A stretch of DNA of 34,523 nt, taken from contig SCVW01000019.1 of the NCBI GenBank assembly GCA_007244375.1, positions 1 to 34,523 on the forward strand. The letters are read 5' to 3'. Origin of the DNA: Smithella sp. GTDB lineage: Bacteria > Desulfobacterota > Syntrophia > Syntrophales > Smithellaceae. Position 1 is the stretch's first letter. Every line of letters starts with the position of its first letter. Under the pieces are notes generated by a model, which had not been told where the DNA came from, ran no database searches, and worked only from the letters and a program-made list of their open reading frames with translations. Of this stretch, positions 1 to 6,904 are shown piece by piece. Made by a program: the position numbers and the translations under genes.

Positions 1-1
1 G

Positions 2-274
2 AAAGTGAAGCTGCATTTTATCAGACCGGGGAAACCGGTGGATAATGCCTTTATGGAAAGTTTCAACGCCCGGCTCAGAGAAGAATGTTTGAACATCAAC
101 TGGTTTAGAAGCATAGAACATGCAAGAGAAGTGATTGAAGCATGGCGTATAGATTACAACGAAACCCGGCCGCACAGTACGCTGGGCTTTCTCACGCCAA
201 AGGAATTTGCACAAAAAGAGGAAACTATGTTATTGGAAAACTCTAATTCAAGATGGCACTACAACTGGGGGTAG
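2..274 (+). CDS. IS3-family transposase (OrfB), C-terminal part, cut by the window edge
   Basis: This is the end of the DDE integrase that moves an IS3-type insertion sequence. The reading frame is open to the first base of the window, so the N-terminal part and the first two catalytic aspartates lie outside. The visible part has the diagnostic run RPGKPVDNAFMESFNARLRE, in which the E of MESF is the third catalytic acid of the DD(35)E triad. It then has the DYNETRPHSTLG block and the family's closing 'L-T-P-K-E-F-A' motif. These match the IS407/IS51-like branch of IS3. The last codons run into the terminal inverted repeat. An apparent GTG start at base 5 is only an artefact of the truncation. 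Whether the full element is intact cannot be seen. Confidence 0.93.
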   Translation, partial: KVKLHFIRPGKPVDNAFMESFNARLREECLNINWFRSIEHAREVIEAWRIDYNETRPHSTLGFLTPKEFAQKEETMLLENSNSRWHYNWG

Positions 275-278
275 TCCA
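266..278. repeat. Right terminal inverted repeat of the IS3-family element
   Basis: The bases TGGGGGTAGTCCA end in the CA dinucleotide expected at the right tip of an IS3 element. Read on the other strand they give TGGACTACCCCCA, the style of end used by IS407-like elements. The transposase stop codon (272-274) lies inside the repeat, so the coding region runs to the tip of the element. The left end is outside the window, so neither the target duplication nor a matching left repeat can be checked. Confidence 0.7.
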
Positions 279-367
279 ATAACAGTCCAAAAAGCTTTAC
301 ACACCTCAAGCAAGACGAATCAAAAATGAATTTTACTTCAGTGTTATATTGTGCTAAATTTAAAAAT

Positions 368-754
368 ATGAACGAAAGAGAACTATTAAAGAATTGGATA
401 AGTGGGTCGAAACAGGATTTGGAGACGGCAGAAATTCTTTTTGAAAACAAAAAGTATCATCATGCGCTGTTTTTCTGCCATTTGAGTCTTGAAAAATATC
501 TTAAAGCAATCATTGTAAAAACAACAAAAAAAGCTCCTCCACTTATTCATGATTTGGTTCGTCTCGCAGAAAAAACAGATATTAAATTATCGGATAAAAT
601 AAGGAACGACCTTGCTGATATCAGTGTGTTTAACATCCAAGCAAGATATGACGACTACAAACTGAGTTTTTTCAAAAAAGCAAACAAGAGATTTACCGCA
701 AAGTATCTTAAAACAACAAAAGAGATTTTATCATGGCTAAAAGAATACCTCTAA
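368..754 (+). CDS. HEPN-domain protein, partner of the downstream nucleotidyltransferase
   Basis: This is a small all-helical HEPN protein of about 128 residues. The ATG at 368 (MNERELLKNW) is preferred over an upstream in-frame ATG at 326, because the conserved HEPN helix begins right after it and the extra 14 residues are not domain-like. The visible family signatures are the helix-1 'A-E-I-L-F-E-N-K-K-Y-H-H-A-L-F' stretch, the 'H-L-S-L-E-K-Y-L-K-A' helix and the late 'ARYDDYK' segment. The Rx4-6H ribonuclease motif of HepT-type toxins is not evident. The gene overlaps the next one by 22 bases, so the two are translationally coupled. HEPN/MNT pairs act as toxin-antitoxin or nucleotide-transfer modules. 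With no visible catalytic motif, the toxin role is an inference. Confidence 0.85.
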   Translation: MNERELLKNWISGSKQDLETAEILFENKKYHHALFFCHLSLEKYLKAIIVKTTKKAPPLIHDLVRLAEKTDIKLSDKIRNDLADISVFNIQARYDDYKLSFFKKANKRFTAKYLKTTKEILSWLKEYL

Positions 755-1062
755 AAAAGAAGGAACTCAGTGCAATCAATAAATACATCGATCTGCTGAA
801 GAAGGAAGGAATTGATGTATCCAAGGCGATTCTTTTCGGGTCTTACGCAAAGGGAACTGCAAAACCCGAAAGTGATATAGATATTGCCATTATTTCTTCT
901 CAGTTTGGAAAAAATAATTTGAAGGAAATGATGCTCTTACGAAGAATCGCCTTAAAAATTGATTCGCACATTGAACCATTACCATTCTCGCCAGAAGATA
1001 TTAACGATCGCTATAGTGCACTGGCTCAGGAAATTCTAAAATACGGCATAGCAATTTCATAA
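733..1062 (+). CDS. MNT-type minimal nucleotidyltransferase (antitoxin-like)
   Basis: This 109-residue protein has the DNA polymerase beta-like minimal nucleotidyltransferase fold. The signature GSYAKGTAKPESDIDIAI (about residues 37-54) contains the G-S and D-x-D elements that bind nucleotide and metal. A later IEPLPF stretch probably supplies the third acidic residue. In HepT/MntA systems such proteins transfer AMP to the HEPN partner and silence it. The start lies inside the end of the HEPN gene, and the order HEPN then MNT fits one operon. The YchF-like GTPase gene starts 19 bases further on, so it may be read from the same message. The family assignment is firm. The substrate is not known. 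Confidence 0.88.
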   Translation: MAKRIPLKKKELSAINKYIDLLKKEGIDVSKAILFGSYAKGTAKPESDIDIAIISSQFGKNNLKEMMLLRRIALKIDSHIEPLPFSPEDINDRYSALAQEILKYGIAIS

Positions 1063-1081
1063 AGCAAGAGAGAGATTTTAT

Positions 1082-2113
1082 ATGGAAATGGGTATATTGG
1101 GGCTTCCCCAAAGCGGGAAGAGCACATTGTTTGAAATCATGACGGGCGTGAAAAGCGGCCAGTCGCATAACGAAACGGTTGTACGCGGTCAGGCTTCCGT
1201 ACCGGATGAACGTTTCGATAAACTTGTCGAAATATACAAACCGGCCAAAGTATCTCCGGCTAAAGTTCCCTTTGTTGATGTTCATGCCGTAGGAGAGCAT
1301 CCGTGGGAGGCAATCCGCCAGAACTTAAGCGGTACTGACGGTATTCTGCATATTGTTGACGGATTTTCATTACCTGATATTCAGCTAAGCCTTGAAGCTT
1401 ATCGTAAACTGGAAGATGAACTGATTCTTTCCGATTTGTTAATCATTGAAAAGAAACTGGAGCGTCTGGCCAAAATGCCTAAAAAAGCGATTCCACAACA
1501 GGAAGCCGCACAAAACGAGCTCCTGTCCGGATTAAAGGAGTGTCTGGAAGCGGGCAAACCTCTGCGTACGGCAGGTCTTACACCTGCAGAAGTTTTTACT
1601 TTGCGAAGTTTCTCCTTCTGGACTATCAAACCGGAATTGGTTGTCGTAAATGTTGCGGAAGATAATCTTTCGTTTGCCGATCAATTTGCCGCTGAAGCGA
1701 AATTATCAGAACCGATCATGGGTATATGCTGCAAAATCGAAGCGGAACTGGCCGGACTGGATGCCGCAGACCAGAAAGAATATCTGGATTCCATGGGTAT
1801 TGCCGAACCGGCTTTTGGGCGGATTATTCGTGCGGCTTTTTCCCTTTTGGGACGCATCTCATTCTTCACTGTCGGTGAGGACGAAGTCAAGGCATGGGTA
1901 ATCCCCAAGGAAACCAAAGCTCCCAAAGCAGCCGGAACTATTCACAATGATTTTGAACGGGGCTTTATCAAAGCCGAAGTCATGCACTATGACGATTTCA
2001 TGGCATGCGGCGGCTCTGCGGCTGCGGTAAAATCAGCCGGTCGTCTGCATCTGGAAGGAAAAGAATATATTGTTAAGGATGGCGATATTATTACCTTCCG
2101 CTTCAATGTTTAA
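1082..2113 (+). CDS. YchF-related GTPase/ATPase with DUF933 (TGS-like) C-terminus
   Basis: This 343-residue P-loop protein has G1 at GLPQSGKST (about residues 7-15) and a G3-like DVHAVG near residue 66. The segment VVVNVAED sits where Ras-like GTPases have NKxD. The N-x-x-E form is the hallmark of YchF/Ola1 proteins, which use ATP as well as GTP. The C-terminal third (TVGEDEVKAWVI, then G-T-I-H-N-D-F-E-R-G-F-I-K-A-E-V) is the DUF933/TGS-like domain of YchF. It is shorter and more divergent than canonical YchF, which begins with a G-L-P-N-V-G-K-S-T loop, so it is a paralogue rather than YchF itself. A purine-rich stretch (AAGAGAGAGA) precedes the ATG. A role in ribosome or translation stress is known for the family, not shown here. 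Confidence 0.85.
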   Translation: MEMGILGLPQSGKSTLFEIMTGVKSGQSHNETVVRGQASVPDERFDKLVEIYKPAKVSPAKVPFVDVHAVGEHPWEAIRQNLSGTDGILHIVDGFSLPDIQLSLEAYRKLEDELILSDLLIIEKKLERLAKMPKKAIPQQEAAQNELLSGLKECLEAGKPLRTAGLTPAEVFTLRSFSFWTIKPELVVVNVAEDNLSFADQFAAEAKLSEPIMGICCKIEAELAGLDAADQKEYLDSMGIAEPAFGRIIRAAFSLLGRISFFTVGEDEVKAWVIPKETKAPKAAGTIHNDFERGFIKAEVMHYDDFMACGGSAAAVKSAGRLHLEGKEYIVKDGDIITFRFNV

Positions 2114-2283
2114 TATCAATTCTCGTTTAAATATTTCTTTGCTGATTGCACCAAGCAAATGTTGTTGCACGTGTTACTTGTTCATAGTAATACCTGCATG
2201 GAAACAACTTTTGCCCGGCAAGGTAATTTTTGTTTACTTTTGACATGATCATCATTGTCAAATAAACCGATCGGCAAAAAGCT

Positions 2284-2371
2284 AATCACGGGTATGAACC
2301 CCAGGGCAGCCATGGACCCTAATTCCGCCCCAAGGAGCGGAGTATTATACCCTCCGCTTATGGCGGGTTTG
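2284..2371. repeat. Dispersed repeat copy in the 2114-2451 intergenic region
   Basis: The 338 bases between the GTPase gene and the first SGNH gene hold no convincing gene. They contain a repeat whose outer 20 bases, AATCACGGGTATGAACCCCA (2284-2303), recur exactly in inverted orientation at 8112-8131, inside a coding sequence. A second shared block lies further in. The reverse strand here reads AAGCGGAGGGTATAATAC, against AAGCGTAGGGTATGATAC near 8058-8075. Both blocks are partly self-complementary (GGGTAT...ATACCC type). The middle of the element differs between the copies, so this is a degenerate family. No mobility gene is associated with it. Boundaries are approximate. Confidence 0.65.
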
Positions 2372-2451
2372 TTCGACTTGCAAATTTCAATACACTTCGT
2401 TTTTGAAATTTGAGTCTCACAATAAATGGTTAACTCGCAAAACAATTTATT

Positions 2452-3789
2452 ATGAAAAAAATAATTTTAATAATAGTTAATATAGTTATTCTGACTGCCC
2501 TTTGGAGCCTTCTTTTTGCTCCTCTATATTTAATTTCCAAAAAGCTGGGCATTGGAGTAACGGCCTTCATTATCGCGTTGTATTTGACTTTCTTGCTTCT
2601 TTCGATTTTCTACAAACATTTCTGGTCGTTTCAAACATTTAGAAACATACGAGGTATCATAAAGTTTTTCTCAATTACTTTCATATCTTTTCTGTTTTTT
2701 TTATATTCAACTAACTTGGTCTTTAGGGCTCTGGAAGCATATCAATATCTGATGGCAGAAAATAAGACCAGCTTGGAAGGTGTTGAGTATCAGGCAGATG
2801 AAATATTAGGATTTAAATCTGTTCCTAATGCAGTGGTTTTTGAGACTTATATCACAGGTCATAAAATACCTATAGCTTACGACAACAATGGCTTTAGAAT
2901 TCCTTTATCCGGTGTATCAAAAATCAACGAATCAAATAAAATCGATTTATTGTTTCTCGGTTGTTCCTTTACATTCGGCGCCGGCTGCTATGCTGAAGAG
3001 ACATTCCCCTATATAGTATCAAAAGAAACAAACCTTTCCTATATCAACGCAGGCATCAGCAGCTACAGCTTAGCACACATGTTGATTCTTGCTGAAAAAT
3101 TAATCCCAAAATACAAACCCGATTATGTTATTGTACAATACAGCCCCTGGTTAACCACTAGAAGCGTAAATATGTTTGCCCCTGTTAATTTCATGTCGTT
3201 ACCTGTTCCTTACTTTGCAAGAAGAAATAACAGCATCGTTCTGGAACTGCCCGTTTATAACAGCTACTTCAAATATTTTGATGCCCGGCGAATTAAATCA
3301 TTATATAAGGGAAAATTTCTTGAGTTTCTTTATAAGGAAGCCTTCGTGTTTTCCCTTTATGAAATCCGGTCTTATCTAAAAATTGAATTTCTTCTAATAA
3401 CCGGACAACGCCTTAGACCGGCTACTAACTTGAGAGAAGTGGAAATATATGCTTTTAACAAAATAAAAACGATTGCTGAAAGATACGGTGTGAATTTAAT
3501 CATTTTAAATTTAGGAGACATTGAATACTCAAAGAATTCCCACGGTCTTTTTACAAATGGAAATGTTTACTTTGCTGAAGCAGACTTCTTTTTAAATGAG
3601 TATTTAAAAAGAAGTCCTTCAAAAGATTATTACATGGAATTCTGTCACTGGAAACCAAGCGGCAAGGATAGTATACTTATAGATTATCATCCGAACTCAA
3701 AAGCGCATCGACTAATCGCAAAAAGTATTATTAAGGAAATAAATAAAGAAAAAAACAAGAAGCCTTGGTTTCGCGCAGTATTAAACTAA
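2452..3789 (+). CDS. Membrane-anchored SGNH/GDSL-type hydrolase or acyltransferase-like protein
   Basis: This 445-residue protein has about three hydrophobic segments in its first 95 residues (near 5-27, 33-53 and 65-92), followed by a soluble SGNH-like domain. Block I is seen as FLGCSFTFGAG near residue 169, where the serine would be the nucleophile and a cysteine replaces the aspartate of the classical GDS. Near the C-terminus DYHPNSKAHR provides the D-x-x-H-like pair. The arrangement suggests an envelope enzyme acting on an acylated glycan or lipid, but no substrate can be read from the sequence. It is followed after 36 bases by a second SGNH gene of the same layout. No clear Shine-Dalgarno sequence is seen before the ATG. 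The gene is notably AT-rich. Confidence 0.75.
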   Translation: MKKIILIIVNIVILTALWSLLFAPLYLISKKLGIGVTAFIIALYLTFLLLSIFYKHFWSFQTFRNIRGIIKFFSITFISFLFFLYSTNLVFRALEAYQYLMAENKTSLEGVEYQADEILGFKSVPNAVVFETYITGHKIPIAYDNNGFRIPLSGVSKINESNKIDLLFLGCSFTFGAGCYAEETFPYIVSKETNLSYINAGISSYSLAHMLILAEKLIPKYKPDYVIVQYSPWLTTRSVNMFAPVNFMSLPVPYFARRNNSIVLELPVYNSYFKYFDARRIKSLYKGKFLEFLYKEAFVFSLYEIRSYLKIEFLLITGQRLRPATNLREVEIYAFNKIKTIAERYGVNLIILNLGDIEYSKNSHGLFTNGNVYFAEADFFLNEYLKRSPSKDYYMEFCHWKPSGKDSILIDYHPNSKAHRLIAKSIIKEINKEKNKKPWFRAVLN

Positions 3790-3825
3790 AAGTTTTATTG
3801 TGTTATAATTCACAGCGGTTTGATT

Positions 3826-4914
3826 ATGAAAAAATTTTTATTCAAAAGTCTGATAATAATTTTATTGCTGATATTGATTTTTCTTCTGCCGCTATTTTAT
3901 CCGGCTGGGATAGCGGTTTACTTCAGATTGTTGTTACTTATTCTGCTCTTTGTTGAAAGCCTGAAACTATTTAAAACAATTTTCATTAATAAAAAAATAA
4001 ATAAAATAATATCAAATGCGGCAACTTTTCTGTTCTCAATTTTTGTAATTTTCATATTACTGGAAGCAATATTCATGTTTATTCCCAGATCTCATTCTGC
4101 CGATTACACGTTAGCCTCCAAATTATGGTACGCCAAATACTGGGAACCTATCAACTCTCTGGGTTTTAGAGATAAGGAACCTGACAACAACAATCCCGTT
4201 ATTTTATTCGTGGGCGATTCTTATACAGCGGGTCATGGATTGAAATCTGTGAATGAAAGATTCTCCGACATTGTCAGGAAAGAACTAAATAAAATGGAGA
4301 AGAAATATACCGTTATAAATATTGGCAAACCTAATCTTGATTCAAAAAACGAATATGAAGAGATGATAAATTTTCTTTATCTGACCAGAATCAAACCTTC
4401 AAAAATAATACTTCAGTATTGCGGAAACGATATTGAAGGTGTCGCCACAAATAACGGATTAATATTCGATGGTTTTAAACCTCCCCACGGCATGAATAAA
4501 TTTCTTGTACTCATTGGCTCAGGTTCTTATTTTTTCAATTACTTGTATTTTCTCTATCCCAGAGAGTATCTTGGCCTGCCATACGTAACTTATTTAACCA
4601 ACGCTTACAAAAAGGATAATATATTATCGAAGCACAAAAATGATCTTCAATTGTTTGTGGATTATTCCAAAAAATACTCTATACAACTTATTGTAGTTTT
4701 GTTCCCTTTTTTAACCGATCTTGAAATGAGTGAGGCCATGTATTTAAACGATATTGTCAATTTTTTCCAAGCCGACAATATAAGTGTTATAAATGTTTCT
4801 CAACTGGCCAGGAATATTCCTGTTGCTGAAAGAATAGTAAATATGAATGACACACACGCTTCCAGAAAAATCAACCACATAATAGCGCAGGAAATTTTAA
4901 AAAAACTTGAATAA
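3826..4914 (+). CDS. Second membrane-anchored SGNH/GDSL-type hydrolase
   Basis: This protein of about 362 residues starts at the ATG at 3826 (MKKFLFKSL). An in-frame TTG two codons earlier is less likely. It has two or three N-terminal membrane spans, then a complete set of SGNH landmarks: GDSYTAGHG (block I, nucleophile Ser), NIGKPN (block II glycine), GNDIEG (block III Asn) and NDTHAS near the C-terminus (block V Asp and His). Its catalytic blocks are therefore more orthodox than those of the preceding gene. The two genes lie in the same direction 36 bases apart and share the topology, so they look like diverged tandem paralogues. A role in O-acyl modification or trimming of an envelope polymer is plausible but not proved. 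The gene is AT-rich. Confidence 0.78.
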   Translation: MKKFLFKSLIIILLLILIFLLPLFYPAGIAVYFRLLLLILLFVESLKLFKTIFINKKINKIISNAATFLFSIFVIFILLEAIFMFIPRSHSADYTLASKLWYAKYWEPINSLGFRDKEPDNNNPVILFVGDSYTAGHGLKSVNERFSDIVRKELNKMEKKYTVINIGKPNLDSKNEYEEMINFLYLTRIKPSKIILQYCGNDIEGVATNNGLIFDGFKPPHGMNKFLVLIGSGSYFFNYLYFLYPREYLGLPYVTYLTNAYKKDNILSKHKNDLQLFVDYSKKYSIQLIVVLFPFLTDLEMSEAMYLNDIVNFFQADNISVINVSQLARNIPVAERIVNMNDTHASRKINHIIAQEILKKLE

Positions 4915-4948
4915 CATGTTTTTAATCCGGAAGATCACAGATATTTTA

Positions 4949-4977
4949 TTGACACATAAAATTAAATTTATTATAAT
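4949..4977 (+). promoter_or_regulatory. Sigma-70-type promoter with perfect consensus hexamers
   Basis: TTGACA (4949-4954) and TATAAT (4972-4977) are separated by exactly 17 bases. Transcription would begin near 4984. That gives an 89-base leader before the DUF6812-like gene at 5073, with a small inverted repeat, CCAAATT...AATTTGG (4996-5013). A promoter this close to consensus suggests strong, possibly constitutive, expression of the small gene and perhaps of glmM behind it. Confidence 0.7.
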
Positions 4978-5072
4978 TTAAAAAAACAAGTAACGCCAAA
5001 TTGATTAATTTGGGTCTTTGTATGTTTCTTTAATTGATGGTACTCTCAAAATATCTTTAGGGAGGTAACCTG

Positions 5073-5357
5073 ATGTCTCCGGTAGAAGTAAAGTACGAAC
5101 GAATAGTGGTGGAAACTGACCGCTATCGTGTGGAAGGCGATCTGAAGCTGCTTCAGGAAAGTTATCGTAATCGTCTTTCCGATTACTTGAATTTTCAAAA
5201 TAATGAATTTCTCACTATCGTGAATGCCGAACTAAAGGCAATTGATGGTTCAGGGCGCGATTGGAACACCCCCGTGCTCATCCTTGCAAGACGTTATATT
5301 CATTTGGTCGTACCAGCCGGCCCGCCGACAGAGCAGCAAACAATAACCAATCCTTAA
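5073..5357 (+). CDS. Small conserved protein, DUF6812-like
   Basis: This is a 94-residue soluble protein with no signal peptide or membrane span. The segment VVETDRYRVEGDLKL followed by Y-R-N-R-L-S-D-Y-L-N and an E-F-L-x-x-x-N-A-E stretch resembles the DUF6812 family as I remember it: a small beta-rich domain found in several bacteria, with no known activity. The C-terminal dozen residues are proline- and threonine-rich and probably disordered. GGGAGGTAACCTG before the ATG is one of the best ribosome binding sites of the window, and the gene sits behind a perfect promoter, so it should be well expressed. It lies 132 bases before glmM in the same direction. The function is unknown. Confidence 0.75.
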   Translation: MSPVEVKYERIVVETDRYRVEGDLKLLQESYRNRLSDYLNFQNNEFLTIVNAELKAIDGSGRDWNTPVLILARRYIHLVVPAGPPTEQQTITNP

Positions 5358-5489
5358 TGTTTTATTGAAATACCATATCTTTACCTATCCTTGAAGAATT
5401 AATATACAAGAAGAATCTTTTTCCCTGTTGCAAAAACAACTACCATGCGATAGAAAGACATCTGCGCATAGCAAATCGGGAGAAAAATT

Positions 5490-6839
5490 ATGGGAAAATT
5501 ATTCGGCACCGATGGTATCAGGGGCGTTGCTAACGAATACCCCATGACAATTGAGGTTGCTGCAAATGTAGGACGGGCCATAGCCTATCTTTCCAAGAAA
5601 AAAGGTCACAAACCGCGTATTATTATCGGCAGGGACACAAGAATTTCCGGTGATATGTTTGAAAGTGCGATAGTATCGGGAATTTGTTCCATGGGTGTCA
5701 ACGCCATTTCAGTAGGTATAATTCCCACACCTGGAATCGCCTTTCTGACTCAGGACATGCGCGCTGATGCAGGCATTGTGATTTCTGCGTCTCACAATCC
5801 TTCGCAGGACAATGGCATCAAAATCTTCAATAGCGAGGGCTTCAAACTCTCCGATGAAAAAGAAAATAAAATTGAAGAACTAATTTTCGCCAATAACATG
5901 CATCGGCTTGATCCCTCTCCTAAAGAATTGGGTAAATTATCACGGTTGGATGATGCCATCGGACGCTATGTGGATTTTGTAAAATCCACTTTCCCTAAAA
6001 AACTTAATCCTGAAGGTATGAAAATAGTTCTTGATTGTTCCAATGGCGCAACATATCGCGTAGCTCCCCAAGTTTTCACTGAACTCGGCTGTGAAGTAAA
6101 AACTCTTTGCGACCAGCCGGACGGTAAAAATATCAACCTCAACTGCGGCTCACAGCACACGGAGATACTTATAGCAGAAGTATTGCGACAGAAGGCCGAC
6201 ATTGGTTTTGCTTTCGACGGCGATGGCGACAGAGTAATCGCCATTGATGATAAAGGCAAAATTCTTACCGGTGATCGCATGCTGGCTGTGTGCTCGGCTA
6301 TTCTGAAAAGAGAAGGCAAACTAAAAAACAATCTGGTTGTCCGCACGGTTATGAGTAATCTTGGTTTGACAGTCGCTTTTGAAAAACTAGGTATAGATTC
6401 CGTTTTTGCCAATGTGGGTGATCGCTTTGTTCTGGAAGAAATGATCTCTAAAGGCGCGATTATCGGGGGAGAAGATTCGGGGCATTTGATTTTCCTTGAT
6501 CATCATACTACCGGCGATGGTCTGATTACGGCTCTACAGGTCCTGGCCGCAGTAAAAAAAGAAGGGAAACCTTTGTCGGAACTTACCCGCATAATGAAGG
6601 TTTTCCCGCAAATGCTCATCAACATTGATGTCAAAAGAAAACCGGCAATAGAAACCGTTCCAATAATTACGGCCGTCATCCGGAATGCCGAAAAGGCGCT
6701 GGGCAATAAAGGACGCGTACTTGTGCGTTATTCAGGTACCCAAAACATGTGCCGGGTTATGGTTGAAGGCCCCACAAAAAAAGAAACCGAAGCCCACTGC
6801 CGCCGGATAGCGGAAGTAGTGAAAAAAATTCTCACCTAA
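5490..6839 (+). CDS. glmM: Phosphoglucosamine mutase
   Basis: This enzyme converts glucosamine-6-phosphate to glucosamine-1-phosphate in the cytoplasm, the step before GlmU on the route to UDP-GlcNAc for peptidoglycan and LPS. At 449 residues it has the usual full length. The N-terminus MGKLFGTDGIRGVAN is typical of GlmM. The phosphoserine loop is ISASHNPSQDNG (Ser101), the metal-binding loop is DGDGDR (Asp243, 245, 247), and the C-terminal phosphate-binding loop is RYSGTQNMCRVM. The ATG follows GGGAGAAAAATT, a good ribosome binding site. It stands behind the DUF6812-like gene and is convergent with a membrane-protein gene. Confidence 0.97.
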   Translation: MGKLFGTDGIRGVANEYPMTIEVAANVGRAIAYLSKKKGHKPRIIIGRDTRISGDMFESAIVSGICSMGVNAISVGIIPTPGIAFLTQDMRADAGIVISASHNPSQDNGIKIFNSEGFKLSDEKENKIEELIFANNMHRLDPSPKELGKLSRLDDAIGRYVDFVKSTFPKKLNPEGMKIVLDCSNGATYRVAPQVFTELGCEVKTLCDQPDGKNINLNCGSQHTEILIAEVLRQKADIGFAFDGDGDRVIAIDDKGKILTGDRMLAVCSAILKREGKLKNNLVVRTVMSNLGLTVAFEKLGIDSVFANVGDRFVLEEMISKGAIIGGEDSGHLIFLDHHTTGDGLITALQVLAAVKKEGKPLSELTRIMKVFPQMLINIDVKRKPAIETVPIITAVIRNAEKALGNKGRVLVRYSGTQNMCRVMVEGPTKKETEAHCRRIAEVVKKILT

Positions 6840-6866
6840 TCCTCAATACACTAAAATACTTAATAC

Positions 6867-6887
6867 AAAAGAATAACGTTCTTTTTT
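6867..6887. terminator. Possible weak terminator between convergent genes
   Basis: AAAAGAA (6867-6873) and TTCTTTT (6879-6885) form a 7-pair stem with a 5-base loop, followed by two more T on the plus strand and flanked by A on the other side. It lies in the 65-base gap where glmM and the opposite-strand membrane-protein gene converge. It could stop transcription both ways, but the stem is AT-rich and weak. Confidence 0.4.
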
Positions 6888-6904
6888 CGATCTTTAAAAA
6901 ACTC

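Noticed and set aside
2182-2445. 87-codon minus-strand open frame between the GTPase and SGNH genes
   Set aside because: It covers the dispersed repeat, has no domain-like pattern and no ribosome binding site.
5966-6412. 148-codon minus-strand frame inside glmM
   Set aside because: It is a shadow of a firmly identified gene, with serine- and proline-rich composition typical of antisense frames.
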